From Jiangella sp. DSM 45060 (lineage in GTDB: Bacteria > Actinomycetota > Actinomycetes > Jiangellales > Jiangellaceae), in contig NZ_LT629771.1 in NCBI RefSeq assembly GCF_900105175.1, positions 2,046,001 to 2,110,000 on the forward strand: DNA of 64,000 nucleotides. Direction: 5' to 3'. How positions within the stretch are numbered: the first letter of the stretch is position 1; each line of letters starts with the position of its first letter. Shown here piece after piece: positions 36,470-45,306 of this stretch. Below the pieces are notes generated by a model that worked only from the letters and a program-made list of their open reading frames with translations, was not told the DNA's origin and ran no database searches. The position numbers and the translations under genes are program-made.

Positions 36470-37678
36470 CTAGGCGATCAGCGGGCCACGGCCACGTCCG
36501 GCCGACCACCACAGCGCCACGGCCACCACGCCCAGGACGGCGCTCAGCACGAACGGCGCCTGCAGGCCCTGCCACGACGCCACCGCGCCGCCGCCCAGCG
36601 CGCCGACCGCGCCGGCGCCGAACACCACCGTCCGCCAGGCCGCGGTCACCCGTCCGAGCAGCCCCGGCGGCGTCAGCCGCTGCCGCACCGACACGGCCGC
36701 GACGTTGAGCACGCCGAACCCGCCGCTGGTCGCGACCACGACGATGACCGCCGCCCAGGTCGACGGCGCGGCCAGCAACAGGACCGGTGTCACGGCGGTG
36801 ACGGCGATGCTGCCCAGCAGGACGGCCCGGTGCCGCCGCCCCGCGATGAACCGGTCGGCGAGCAGCGCACCGGCCAGCCCGCCGGCCGCCCCGATCGCGA
36901 GGAACGCGCCGAACCCGAGCGCGCCCGCACTCAGCCGCGCGTCGACGTAGAGCACGAACACCGCGAACCAGGCGGCGTCGGCGAGCATCACCAGCGCGGC
37001 CGCGCCCAGCAGCCCGCGCAGCACCGGCTGCCGGGCCAGCCAGCCGAGCCCGGCCCGCACCCCGTCGGCCACCGCGGGGGCGCCGGCCTCGTCGCGCCGG
37101 GCGGTCGCGGACAGCACCGACGCGGGCAGCGACAGCACCAGCAGGACGGCGATCGCCAGCGTCGCGCTGTTGGCCGCGAACGGCAGCGCGACCCCGGTCG
37201 CGAACAGCGCGGCCCCGATCAGCGGCCCGGCGAACTCGTTGCCGGCCACCTCGCCCGCGACCAGCCGCCCGTTGGCCCGCTCCAGCAGTTCCGACGGCAC
37301 CAGGCGCGGCACGACGGTCTGGGCGGCGGTGTCGCGGACGGTCTCGGCGACGCCCAGCGCGAACGCGGCGACGGCGACCAGCGGCAGCGTCGCGGTGTCC
37401 GTCAGCAGCGCCGCCACCAGCCCGAGCAACACCACGATGCGGCCCAGGTCGGCCGCGGCGAGCAGCGTGCGGGGGCTGCGACGGTCCGCCAGCGACCCGG
37501 CGGCCAGCCCGGTGACCAGCCACGGCAGCGCCGCCGCCGCGCCCACCGCCGCCACGGCGAAGGCGTCGTCCGTCAGCGACGCGGCCAGCAGCGGGAACGC
37601 CGCCATCCGGATGCCGTCGCCGAGATTCGCCAGGGTCGCCGCCGCCCAGAAGCGCCAGAACCGGTCACCAAGACGCAT
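36470..37678 (-). CDS. MFS exporter (MFS_3/enterobactin-exporter type)
   Basis: A 402-residue membrane protein with about 12 helices. It has FWAAATLANLGDGIRMAAFPLLAASLT in helix 1, GSLADRRSPRTLL in the first cytoplasmic loop, RANGRLVAGEVAGNEFAGPLIGA and a second DRF-type loop (ALLADRFIAGRRHRAVLL). This matches the MFS_3 group, which includes siderophore and macrolide exporters. The start 37678 gives MRLGDRFWRFW; the upstream extension is unconserved. No regulator is adjacent, and the substrate is unknown. Confidence 0.88.
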   Translation of the reverse strand: MRLGDRFWRFWAAATLANLGDGIRMAAFPLLAASLTDDAFAVAAVGAAAALPWLVTGLAAGSLADRRSPRTLLAAADLGRIVVLLGLVAALLTDTATLPLVAVAAFALGVAETVRDTAAQTVVPRLVPSELLERANGRLVAGEVAGNEFAGPLIGAALFATGVALPFAANSATLAIAVLLVLSLPASVLSATARRDEAGAPAVADGVRAGLGWLARQPVLRGLLGAAALVMLADAAWFAVFVLYVDARLSAGALGFGAFLAIGAAGGLAGALLADRFIAGRRHRAVLLGSIAVTAVTPVLLLAAPSTWAAVIVVVATSGGFGVLNVAAVSVRQRLTPPGLLGRVTAAWRTVVFGAGAVGALGGGAVASWQGLQAPFVLSAVLGVVAVALWWSAGRGRGPLIA

Positions 37679-37754
37679 CGGCTCAGCGTACGGGGACGGC
37701 GCACGGCCGGGCGCCGCCCACGTCAATGGAGGGGCGACGCCCGGCCGATACCCG

Positions 37755-39179
37755 TCAGCCGGCCTGGCCGGCCGGGGCGGGCTGCCGCGACCGCAACGTC
37801 ACGGCGGCGAGCAGCGCACCCGCGAGCGCGATGCCGGCGGCGCCGAGGAACGCGGCCGAGAAGCCGTCCGTCAGCGCGTCCAGGTCGCCCAGCCGGTCCG
37901 CGCCGAAGGCCGACGCGACCGCCGTCATCGCGGCCAGGCCGAGCGCTGAGCCGATCTGGTAGCTGGTGTTGACGATGCCCGAGGCCAGGCCGCTCTCCTC
38001 CGGCCGAGCCGACGAGATCGCCGTGCCCAGCGACGGGATGAAGGCCAGCGACATGCCGAGCGCGGCGAGCAGCGACGCCGGCAGCACGTCCACCCAGAAC
38101 GAGCCGTCCGGGCGGATCAGCGACAGCCACGCCATGCCCGCGGCGAGGATCGCGAGCCCCGTCACGATCATCGCCTTCGGCCCGAACCGGCCGATCGCGC
38201 GCGGCGCGAGCCCGATCATCCCGATCATGATCAGCGCGGTCATCGGGATCAGCGCCGCGCCGCTGGGGAACGCGCTGTAGCCGAGGACCTGTTGCAGGTA
38301 CAGGTTCAGGAAGAACCACATCGGGATCCACGCGCCGCCGAGCAGCACCTGGGCGAGGTTCGCGGCGCCCAGGTTCGGCGTCCGGAAGATCGACAACCGC
38401 ATCAGCGGCTCACGGCGGGCCGCCTGGATCGCGACGAACACGCCGAGCAGGACGACCGCTCCCGTCAGCCACAGCCACGTCGACGCCGCGGCCCAGCCCA
38501 CCTCTGGCGCGCGGACGATCGCGTACACCGCGGCACCGAGGCCCGCGGTCACCGTCAGCGCACCCAGCAGGTCGACGCCGCCGCGGGCGCCGGCACCGCC
38601 GGACGGCATCAGCGCGGGCGCCGCCACCAGCGCGATGATCGCGATCGGCACATTGACGTAGAACACCCAGGGCCAGCTGACGTACTCGGTGATGACGCCG
38701 CCGAGGAACACCCCCGCGGTGCCGCCCGCCGGCGCCGCCGCGCCGTAGATGGCCAGCGCCTTCGTCAGCTCGCGCGGCTCCGCGCCGAACAGCATCATGA
38801 GCAGCGTCAACGCGGCCGGCGCGATCAGCGCGGCGCCCGCGCCCTGCACCGCCCGCCCGGTCAGCTCGACGGCGACGGAGTCCGCCGCCCCGGCCACGAC
38901 CGATCCGGCCAGCAGCACGGCCCAGCCGATCCCGAACAGCCGCCGTGCGCCGAACAGGTCCGACAGGCGGCCGCCCAGCAGCAACAACCCCCCGAACGCG
39001 ACCACGTACGCGTTGAACACCCACGACAGGTCGCCCTGGCTGAAGCCCAGATCGGCCTGGATCTCGGGCAGCGCGACGCCGATGATCGACGTGTCCATGA
39101 TCACCACGAACTGCGCCGTGGCGATCAGCGCGAGAGCGAGCCAGCGACGCGAGGTCGCTGGTGGAGACATGGAGGACAT
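37755..39179 (-). CDS. DHA2-type MFS exporter
   Basis: A 474-residue exporter with about 14 helices: MDTSIIGVALPEIQADLGFS in helix 1, GGRLSDLFGARRLFG (motif A), GRAVQGAGAALIAPAAL (motif B) and AAPAGGTAGVFLGGVITEYVSWPWVF (motif C, here split as two halves). It is related to but distinct from the exporter at 23.7-25.2 kb. AAGGAG lies eight bases before ATG 39179. The promoter contains G-tract dyads resembling CsoR/RcnR-family operators, hinting at metal or sulfide control. Confidence 0.9.
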   Translation of the reverse strand: MSSMSPPATSRRWLALALIATAQFVVIMDTSIIGVALPEIQADLGFSQGDLSWVFNAYVVAFGGLLLLGGRLSDLFGARRLFGIGWAVLLAGSVVAGAADSVAVELTGRAVQGAGAALIAPAALTLLMMLFGAEPRELTKALAIYGAAAPAGGTAGVFLGGVITEYVSWPWVFYVNVPIAIIALVAAPALMPSGGAGARGGVDLLGALTVTAGLGAAVYAIVRAPEVGWAAASTWLWLTGAVVLLGVFVAIQAARREPLMRLSIFRTPNLGAANLAQVLLGGAWIPMWFFLNLYLQQVLGYSAFPSGAALIPMTALIMIGMIGLAPRAIGRFGPKAMIVTGLAILAAGMAWLSLIRPDGSFWVDVLPASLLAALGMSLAFIPSLGTAISSARPEESGLASGIVNTSYQIGSALGLAAMTAVASAFGADRLGDLDALTDGFSAAFLGAAGIALAGALLAAVTLRSRQPAPAGQAG

Positions 39180-39190
39180 CAGGTACTCCT

Positions 39191-39240
39191 TACCGGTAGG
39201 GGGTATCCAAGGAATCGGAGTCTATACCCTAGGGGGGTAC
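39191..39240. promoter_or_regulatory. G-tract dyads upstream of the DHA2 exporter (CsoR-like sites)
   Basis: TATACCCTAGGGGGGTAC (39223-39240) and TACCGGTAGGGGGTATCC (39191-39208) share the TACCC...GGGTA pattern with central G-tract typical of CsoR/RcnR/FrmR operators. The second overlaps the region just before the Shine-Dalgarno, where binding would block expression. No CsoR gene is seen in the window. Confidence 0.45.
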
Positions 39241-39280
39241 CTGATGGTGTGAGGGTCGCCACGCGCCCCGGCGATGGCGG

Positions 39281-39550
39281 TCACCGCTCCTCGACGAGCA
39301 CGCCGGTCGCGTACCTGCCCGCTGACGACCCGTGCCGCGGCCAGCAGGTCGTCAGCGTGATGCGCAGCTCGGCCGGCTCGGTGTCGTCAGGCTCGCCCGG
39401 CAAGGGGTCGACGACCCAGGTGTCGGAGATCGCGATCTTGTTGCCGTCGGCGTGCCGTCCGGCGCGTCGTCCAGCTCGTCGACGTAGACGGCGTCGGCGC
39501 TGCCGCTGTGGTGGCCCGGGCCGTTCTTCAGGTCGGAGTCCTCGACCTAC
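39281..39550 (-). pseudogene. Sortase remnant
   Basis: The terminal 55 residues of this minus-strand frame, including DTWVVDPLPGEPDDTEPAELR, ITLTTC (the sortase TLxTC catalytic motif), an Arg 12 residues later and GVLVEER before the stop, match a sortase C-terminus. A second frame upstream has NGPGHHSGSADA, resembling the GPGHxxGTA segment of class E sortases. The AGH-containing core is missing, so deletion plus frameshift has destroyed the gene. Confidence 0.6.
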
Positions 39551-39551
39551 C

Positions 39552-39729
39552 ATGCCCCACTCCCAGCCGGCGCCGAATGCCGTGAAGGCGACCGGAGTGC
39601 CGGTCTCCGCGATCTGCCAGCGGGCGCTCGAGCAGTCCGTGCGCCGGATGAACGCGATCCGGGCCGCCACGCTGGGCGACATGGCGAGCGGCGACCCCGC
39701 GGTCCAGTTCGCGCAGTTCACCGACCGCC
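39552..39729 (+). pseudogene. Fragment of RHH/ClpN-type actinobacterial protein
   Basis: The segment starting near 39585, AVKATGVPVSAICQRALEQSVRRMNAIRA, resembles the ribbon-helix-helix N-terminus of small actinobacterial proteins that carry a following Clp-N-like domain. AQFTDR is the expected join. The normal beta-strand start (INVYLPDDL-like) is replaced by PHSQPAPN, and the downstream domain breaks off in another frame. It is read from the opposite strand to the sortase remnant, making this a decayed region of about 570 bp. Confidence 0.45.
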
Positions 39730-39853
39730 CACCTCGGCCGCGCCCTGGCCGCCGAGGCGCTCACCGGCTACGGCCACGTCCGCGCCCAGACCGCTACCAA
39801 GCCCGCCGACGCCGCCGGCGACGTTCCAGGTGGCGCCCTGCTAGAACATCCGG

Positions 39854-42661
39854 ATGGAGGCGATGCGAGCGCGCGACGGTGTGGTCTTCAGGGTCCTCGG
39901 GCCGCTGTCGATCGCGCCGGGACCGGTGACCTCCGCGAAGCGGCGGCTGCTCCTGGCGACGCTGCTGTGTCACCGCAACACCCGGGTGTCCGTCGATCGC
40001 CTCATCGAGGAGCTCTGGGGCGCCGAACCGCCTGCGTCGGCCAGGGCGAACCTGCAGGGCTACGTGCACTACCTGCGGCGGCTCCTCGGCGCGGAGCTGA
40101 TCCTGCATCGTCATGACGGGTACCAGCTCGTCGTCGAGGGCGCGGCGTCGGACGACCAGCTCTTCGAGGAGGCGGCCGGCCGCGGCGAGTCGGCGCTGGC
40201 CGACGGCGACGCCGAGGCGGCGCTGGGGCTGTTCAGCGACGCGCTGGCCTACTGGCGGGGGCCCGATGCCTACGCCGACGTCGCCGACACCGCGACGATC
40301 CGGACCGAGGCGGACCGGCTGGGCGAGCGCCGTCAGGCCGTCGTCGAGCACCGCATCGACACCCTGCTGCGGCTCGGCCGCCCGGCCGAGGCGGCGGCCG
40401 ACGCGCGCGCGGTGATCGCCCGCGATCCGCTGCGGCAGCGGCCCTGGGCGCAGCTGATGCTCGCCCTGCATCACAGCGGCCGGACGGCCGAAGCCCTGGA
40501 GACCTACGGGCGGGCCCGGTCGGTCCTGATCGCCGAGGCCGGCCTCGAGCCCGGGCCGGAGCTGCGCGACCTCCAGGCCGCGATCCTCGGCGGCGACCCC
40601 GTCGAGGTGACGGGCGGGGACGGCCGCGTGCCCGTGCCGGAGGAACTGCCGCCATTGGACCCCGCCTTCACCGCCCGGGTCCAGGAGCTCGATCAGCTGA
40701 GCATGTGGCTACGGCCGGCCGGCGGGGCACGGGTGATCGCGATCAGCGGCCCGGGCGGCATCGGGAAGTCCGCGCTCGCCGTCCGCGCCGCCTACGCCTG
40801 CTCGGGCGACTTCCCGGACGGGCGGCTCTATCTCGACCTGCACGGCGCGACGCCCGGGGCGGTTCCGGTGCCGCCCGACGACGCGGTCATCCGGCTGCTC
40901 CGCGGCCTGGGGGTGCGGGAACGCGAGATCCCGGACGACCTCGGACGGTCCGCCGCGTTGCTCCGGACGATGCTGGCCGGACGCCGGGCGTTGATCCTCC
41001 TCGACAACGCGGCCGCGGCCGACCAGGTCCGCCCGTTGCTGCCCGGCAGCGCGTCGCCCGCCGCCGTGATCATCACCAGCCGCAGGCCGCTCGCCGTGCT
41101 GCACGCGCGGCAGCTGCCGCTCGGCACGCTGTCTCCGGCCGAGTCGCTGACGGTGCTGTCCGAGCTGGCCGGGGCCGGCCGGATCGGCGCCGACGCCGCG
41201 GCCGGCGCGGCCATCGCCGCGGCCTGCGGGGGATTGCCGCTGGCGCTGCGCATCGCCGGCGCGCGGCTGGTCTCCCGGGCCGACTGGTCCCTGACGGATC
41301 TCCGCAGCCGCCTCGCCGACCAGCACCGCCGGCTGGACGAGTTGCAGCACGACGATCTCGCCGTCCGGAGCAGCTGCCTGGTGTCCGTGCAGTCGCTGCC
41401 GCCGGAGCCGGCCCGGGTCTTCGCCCTCCTCGGGCTGGTCGAGGCGGACGTCACCGTCGCCATGGCCGCGGCGCTGTCCGGGCTGCCGGCCGAGGATGCC
41501 CGCGCGGCGCTCGACCACCTGGTCGACGTCCAGCTGGTCCGGGCCGGCGGCGACGGGCGCTGTTCGGTGCACGACCTCGTCCGGCTCGTCGCCGCCGAAC
41601 AGGCCGGACAGCTGCTCGAGCCCGAGGACACCGCCGCGGCGCTACGCCGGCTGCTGCACCACTACCTCGGGACGGCGCGCCGGGCCGCCCGTCTGGTCGG
41701 GGCGTGGCCGGAGTCGCGCTACACCGCGGGGGTCGCGGAGACCGCGTCCTGGCCGCCGGCCGAGCTGGACACCCCCGAGGCGGCCGCCGCCTGGGTGCGG
41801 GGGGAGTCGCGCGGCATCCTGGCCGCCGCCCGGCGCGGGCTCGGCCTCGACGACGGCCCGGCGCTGGTCGCGGGCCTGTCGGTCGCGCTGGCCCACCCGC
41901 TCGGCGGGGCCGGCCGCATCCGCGACAGCATCGAGCTCGGCCGCCTGGTGCTGGACGGCGCGGACGGGCGTCTGGCTGCGGTCCTGGCGGCGCAGGTGCG
42001 GCACGACGTCAACGAGGGCCTCGGGGTGCTCGGCGACAGCGAGATCGTGTCGGAGCGGCTGCGCGCCTGGCAGGCGGCCCGGGAGTTGTCCGACCCGGAG
42101 GAAGAGGGGCGCGCGCTGCTGGCCGTCGCCGGAGCGATGGGGCGGCACGGCCGGGCGGCCGACGCGGTCGACTACGCACGGCAGGCGGTCGATCGGCTGA
42201 CGGCCACCGGCGACCCCGATCTGCCGGCACTCGCCTGGAGCGTCCTCGGTGGTTGTCTCCGGCTGGACCGACGGTTCCAGGAGGCCGAGGCGGCGCTGGA
42301 GCGTGCGTTGTCGCTGCGGCCGGGGCGCCGCGTCCACGCGATCGCCCTCGGCCGGCTCGCCGAGGTGCTGCGCGATGCCGGCCGGCCACAGGACGCCCTC
42401 GACCTCATCGAGCAGGCCATCGTGCTGTTCCGCGCCGACGAGCAGCGCTCCGACGAGGCACTGGCCGGCTGGGTCGCCGGCGACCTGCTGCAGCGGCTGG
42501 GGCGTCCGGACGACGCCCGGGCGCGGTGGTCCGGTTCGGCCGAGGTGCTCGTCGGCATCGGGCTGCTGGATCGCGCGGAGGCGACCGAGCTGATGCGCCA
42601 GCTGAGGCCGGAGATGCCGCGGGTGCTGCGGCAGCTCCGGCCCCGCGAGGTGGGTCAGTGA
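39854..42661 (+). CDS. AfsR/SARP-family regulator with NB-ARC and TPR domains
   Basis: A 935-residue regulator. N-terminal OmpR-like winged helix (about 10-95, FRVLGPLSIAPGPVTSAKRRLLLATLL and VSVDRLIEELWGAEPPASARANLQGYVHYLRRLLG) and a bacterial transcriptional activation domain (about 100-245). Then a P-loop NB-ARC ATPase (SGPGGIGKSALAV near 300, RALILLDNAA near 380, AVIITSRRPLAV) and C-terminal TPR-type repeats. This architecture activates secondary-metabolite or developmental genes in actinomycetes. No biosynthetic cluster is visible in the window. An alternative start, ATG 39863, removes three residues. Confidence 0.92.
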   Translation: MEAMRARDGVVFRVLGPLSIAPGPVTSAKRRLLLATLLCHRNTRVSVDRLIEELWGAEPPASARANLQGYVHYLRRLLGAELILHRHDGYQLVVEGAASDDQLFEEAAGRGESALADGDAEAALGLFSDALAYWRGPDAYADVADTATIRTEADRLGERRQAVVEHRIDTLLRLGRPAEAAADARAVIARDPLRQRPWAQLMLALHHSGRTAEALETYGRARSVLIAEAGLEPGPELRDLQAAILGGDPVEVTGGDGRVPVPEELPPLDPAFTARVQELDQLSMWLRPAGGARVIAISGPGGIGKSALAVRAAYACSGDFPDGRLYLDLHGATPGAVPVPPDDAVIRLLRGLGVREREIPDDLGRSAALLRTMLAGRRALILLDNAAAADQVRPLLPGSASPAAVIITSRRPLAVLHARQLPLGTLSPAESLTVLSELAGAGRIGADAAAGAAIAAACGGLPLALRIAGARLVSRADWSLTDLRSRLADQHRRLDELQHDDLAVRSSCLVSVQSLPPEPARVFALLGLVEADVTVAMAAALSGLPAEDARAALDHLVDVQLVRAGGDGRCSVHDLVRLVAAEQAGQLLEPEDTAAALRRLLHHYLGTARRAARLVGAWPESRYTAGVAETASWPPAELDTPEAAAAWVRGESRGILAAARRGLGLDDGPALVAGLSVALAHPLGGAGRIRDSIELGRLVLDGADGRLAAVLAAQVRHDVNEGLGVLGDSEIVSERLRAWQAARELSDPEEEGRALLAVAGAMGRHGRAADAVDYARQAVDRLTATGDPDLPALAWSVLGGCLRLDRRFQEAEAALERALSLRPGRRVHAIALGRLAEVLRDAGRPQDALDLIEQAIVLFRADEQRSDEALAGWVAGDLLQRLGRPDDARARWSGSAEVLVGIGLLDRAEATELMRQLRPEMPRVLRQLRPREVGQ

Positions 42662-42665
42662 GCCG

Positions 42666-43196
42666 TCAGGGCGTCGTCCACCAGCTGGTCGCGTAGGACG
42701 AGCTGCAGGTCTGCGTGGGGTCCTTCGCGACGCAGGCCCGCATGTAACTGCCCGCGTAGATGCCCCAGTGGGCGACCTTCATCGTCCACGCCGATTCGGA
42801 GATCTTCTCGTAGAACCGGCGGTTGGCGACCCGGTCGCCCTCGTAGTCGATCTCGAGGACGATGTACATGCTGCCGGGTCCGTCGGTCACGGCGGCCCAG
42901 GTCGAGGCCCAGCGGGTGGTGCAGCCCGGCATGGTCACGTAACCGTGCCGCAGCATGATGCGGCCGCGGCTGGTGTACACGTTGTAGCCGGTCTTCTTGT
43001 TGGTCGCCGGCTTGTGGGTGATGTACGGCATGTGGCACCAGTAGTCGCCGGCGGTCACCGCCGACCTGACCGGCGCGGCGTCCGGTACGGCCGCGGCCGT
43101 ACCGATCAGCCCGCTGACGAGAAAGAGACCGGCGACGAGGCCGGCCGCCAGCCGGGGGATCGCGCCTGGCGTCCGATGCTTCATTCTGAATCTCAT
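42666..43196 (-). CDS. Secreted protein of unknown function
   Basis: A 176-residue protein with an N-terminal signal (MRFRMKHRTPGAIPRLAAGL, then a hydrophobic core and GTAAAVPDA cleavage site). The mature part has four to five Cys (YWCHMPYI, MPGCTTRW, MRACVA, QTCSSSYATSWW) and many aromatic residues, suggesting a disulfide-bonded extracellular protein. Starts at 43196 or 43184 (MKHRT) are both possible. It is convergent with the AfsR-type gene, four bases apart. No family is recognised. Confidence 0.75.
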   Translation of the reverse strand: MRFRMKHRTPGAIPRLAAGLVAGLFLVSGLIGTAAAVPDAAPVRSAVTAGDYWCHMPYITHKPATNKKTGYNVYTSRGRIMLRHGYVTMPGCTTRWASTWAAVTDGPGSMYIVLEIDYEGDRVANRRFYEKISESAWTMKVAHWGIYAGSYMRACVAKDPTQTCSSSYATSWWTTP

Positions 43197-43264
43197 GGAC
43201 CGGGACCGTAGAGGCGACGACTTCAGCGCCACTTCATTCGGCTGAAGCCACAGGTCAGAAGGGG

Positions 43265-43338
43265 TAGCCCGGGCGGGACTCGAACCCGCAAACAACGCAT
43301 TTTGAGTGCGCCGGCTTTGCCAATTTGCCTACCGGGCC
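43265..43338 (-). tRNA. tRNA-Leu(CAA), short (class I) variable loop
   Basis: The minus strand folds as a cloverleaf of 74 nt: acceptor GGCCCGG/CCGGGCT (first pair G-U), D arm with GGC/GCC, anticodon stem GCGCA/TGCGT with loop CTCAAAA, five-base variable region TGTTT, T arm GCGGG-TTCGAGT-CCCGC, discriminator A73. Anticodon CAA reads UUG (Leu). CCA is not encoded. Leucine tRNAs normally have a long class II variable arm, absent here. Its promoter would lie in the 66 bp shared with pdtaR. Confidence 0.85.
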
Positions 43339-43404
43339 GCGCTCCGGCGGCGACAGGGGCCCAGCCTACCCTTATCCGTAACATGCGCCGAGTAGGCTTC
43401 CCGG

Positions 43405-44016
43405 GTGACCGAAACGCCTACGCCAGCCGCGCCCGCCCGACGTGTTCTCGTCGCCGAGGACGAGTCGCTCATCCGCCTCGACCTCATCGAGATGCTGGGT
43501 GAAGAAGGCTACGAGGTGGTGGGAGAGGCCGCCGACGGCGCCAGCGCCGTGCGGCTGGCCGAGGAGCACCGCCCCGACCTCGTCGTCATGGACGTGAAGA
43601 TGCCGGTGCTCGACGGCATCTCGGCCGCGGCCCGCATCGTCGAGCAGCGCATCGCCCCCGTGCTCATCCTCACCGCGTTCTCCCAGCGCGATCTCGTCGA
43701 ACGTGCCCGCGAGGCCGGCGCCATGGCGTATCTCGTCAAGCCGTTCAGCAAGGCCGACCTCGTGCCGGCCATCGAGATGGCGCTGTCGCGGCACGAAGAG
43801 ATCACCCTGCTCGAGAACGAGGTCGCCGACCTCAACGACCGCCTCGAGACGCGCAAGCTGGTCGACCGCGCGAAGGGCGTCCTGCAGACGAGGTACGGGC
43901 TGAGCGAGCCCGACGCGTTCCGCTGGATCCAGAAGGCGGCCATGGACAAGCGCACGTCCATGCGCGAGGTGGCGAAGGTCGTCCTGTCCGAGTCCGAGGG
44001 CGAGTCGAAGAGCTGA
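43405..44016 (+). CDS. pdtaR: Response regulator with RNA-binding ANTAR domain (PdtaR-like)
   Basis: A 203-residue two-domain regulator. The receiver domain has VLVAEDESLIRLDLIEML, phospho-acceptor Asp63 in VVMDVKMP, Thr/Ser in ILTAFSQ and Lys in YLVKPFSK. The C-terminal ANTAR domain (about 140-200) has LETRKLVDRAKGVLQTRYGLSEPDAFRWIQKAAMDKRTSMREVAKVVL, which is a perfect match to the AmiR/NasR-type RNA antiterminator helix. In Mycobacterium PdtaR binds hairpins after phosphorylation by a histidine kinase. GTG 43405. The next gene starts two bases after its stop. Confidence 0.93.
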   Translation: MTETPTPAAPARRVLVAEDESLIRLDLIEMLGEEGYEVVGEAADGASAVRLAEEHRPDLVVMDVKMPVLDGISAAARIVEQRIAPVLILTAFSQRDLVERAREAGAMAYLVKPFSKADLVPAIEMALSRHEEITLLENEVADLNDRLETRKLVDRAKGVLQTRYGLSEPDAFRWIQKAAMDKRTSMREVAKVVLSESEGESKS

Positions 44017-44017
44017 C

Positions 44018-45160
44018 ATGTCGTTGCGTCGTAGCGCGGGGTGGGCCGCGCTGACGGCGGCTGCCGCGCTGCTCTCGTCCTGCGGCATGCTGGGAGCGCT
44101 GGGCGACGACGACGCCGGCGCGCAGACGGCGACCGTCGGCGTGCTGGTGCCGGAGACCGGCTGGCAGCAGGCCGACGGCGAGGCGGTGCTGGCGGCGGTC
44201 CGCGCTGCCGTCGAGGAGACCGCGGGCGATATCGGCGGCTGGACGGTCGAGGTCGTCGCCGTCGACGAGGGCGAGAAGGGCGAGGCCGCGGCCGACGCCG
44301 TCACCGAACTGGTGGACGGTGACGCGGTCGCGGTGGTCGGCGGACTGAACACGGCGGCGGTGCGGGCTGCGCAGCCGATCCTCGACGGCGACGACGTGCT
44401 GTTCGTGTCGCCCGCGGACGTCGTGCCGGCGCACACCCTGGGCGCCGATCCGAGTGCGCCGCTGCGCCCGTACCGCTCCTACTTCCGGACCGCCGTGGGC
44501 GCGGAGGCGCCGGCCGCGGCGCTGGCCCGGTACGCCGTCAGCGGGCTGGGCGCGCAGAACGTCGCCGTCGTCGACGGGGGAGACGCGGCCGAGGCGCAGG
44601 CGTTCGCCGCGGCCGTCGACGAGCTCGGCGGCAAGGTCGTGGCCAGCGGCGCGGACGTCGCCGCCGTCGTCGCCAAGGCGAAGGCCGACGGCGCGACCGC
44701 GGTGTTCGTGGCCGGCGACCGCGAGGTCGCGGTGCAGACGGACCGTCAGGTCCGCGCGTCCGGGCTGGAGGCGACGCTGCTCGGCGCCACGGCGTTCGGC
44801 GGCGACTTCGCCGACGACGCGGCCGACGGCGCCGTCCGGGCCCAGCCGGCGGAGCTGGACGCGACGGCCGGGGTGCGGTCGGGCCGGCTGGCCGAGGATC
44901 TCGGCGTGCCGCTGGGGGAGTTCGGCGCGGCCGCCTACGACGCCGGGACGGCGGTCGGCACGGTCCTCGCGCGCTGCCTGCCGCCCGCCAGCTCGGCGTC
45001 GTCGGCCCGCCGCGGCTGCCTCGGCGAGATGCGCCAGCTGGACTTCGCAGGGGCCACCGGAGAGGTCTCGTTCGACGAGTACGGCGACCGCTCCGGAGGC
45101 GGCGTGCGGTTCAGCGTCCTGCGGGAAGAAGCCTGGGAAGTCGTGGGTGTTGACGGATGA
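44018..45160 (+). CDS. Periplasmic-binding-protein-like lipoprotein
   Basis: A 380-residue lipoprotein (signal ending LLSSCGMLG, Cys22) with a type I periplasmic binding fold: VGVLVPETGWQQADGEAVLAAVRAAVEE, AVVGGLNTAAVRAAQPILDGDDVLFVSPAD, QNVAVVDGGDAAEAQAFAAAVDELGG and GATAVFVAGDREVAVQTDRQVRASG. It resembles LivK-type branched-chain amino acid binding proteins but is more divergent and has no permease gene alongside. Directly coupled to pdtaR (one-base gap), so it may be part of a sensing unit. Ligand unknown. Confidence 0.82.
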   Translation: MSLRRSAGWAALTAAAALLSSCGMLGALGDDDAGAQTATVGVLVPETGWQQADGEAVLAAVRAAVEETAGDIGGWTVEVVAVDEGEKGEAAADAVTELVDGDAVAVVGGLNTAAVRAAQPILDGDDVLFVSPADVVPAHTLGADPSAPLRPYRSYFRTAVGAEAPAAALARYAVSGLGAQNVAVVDGGDAAEAQAFAAAVDELGGKVVASGADVAAVVAKAKADGATAVFVAGDREVAVQTDRQVRASGLEATLLGATAFGGDFADDAADGAVRAQPAELDATAGVRSGRLAEDLGVPLGEFGAAAYDAGTAVGTVLARCLPPASSASSARRGCLGEMRQLDFAGATGEVSFDEYGDRSGGGVRFSVLREEAWEVVGVDG

Positions 45161-45306
45161 TGTCCAAGGTCACAGTGTTCTAACAAGATGATCCTGGTTG
45201 GCCACCACTACTACGCATGCGCCTCCGCACGGCATAGGTTTCGGAAATCATCGCAGACCCAACCGGCGGCTGGTGACGGCGGCCGGCTCGGCGAAGGAGA
45301 CATCTC

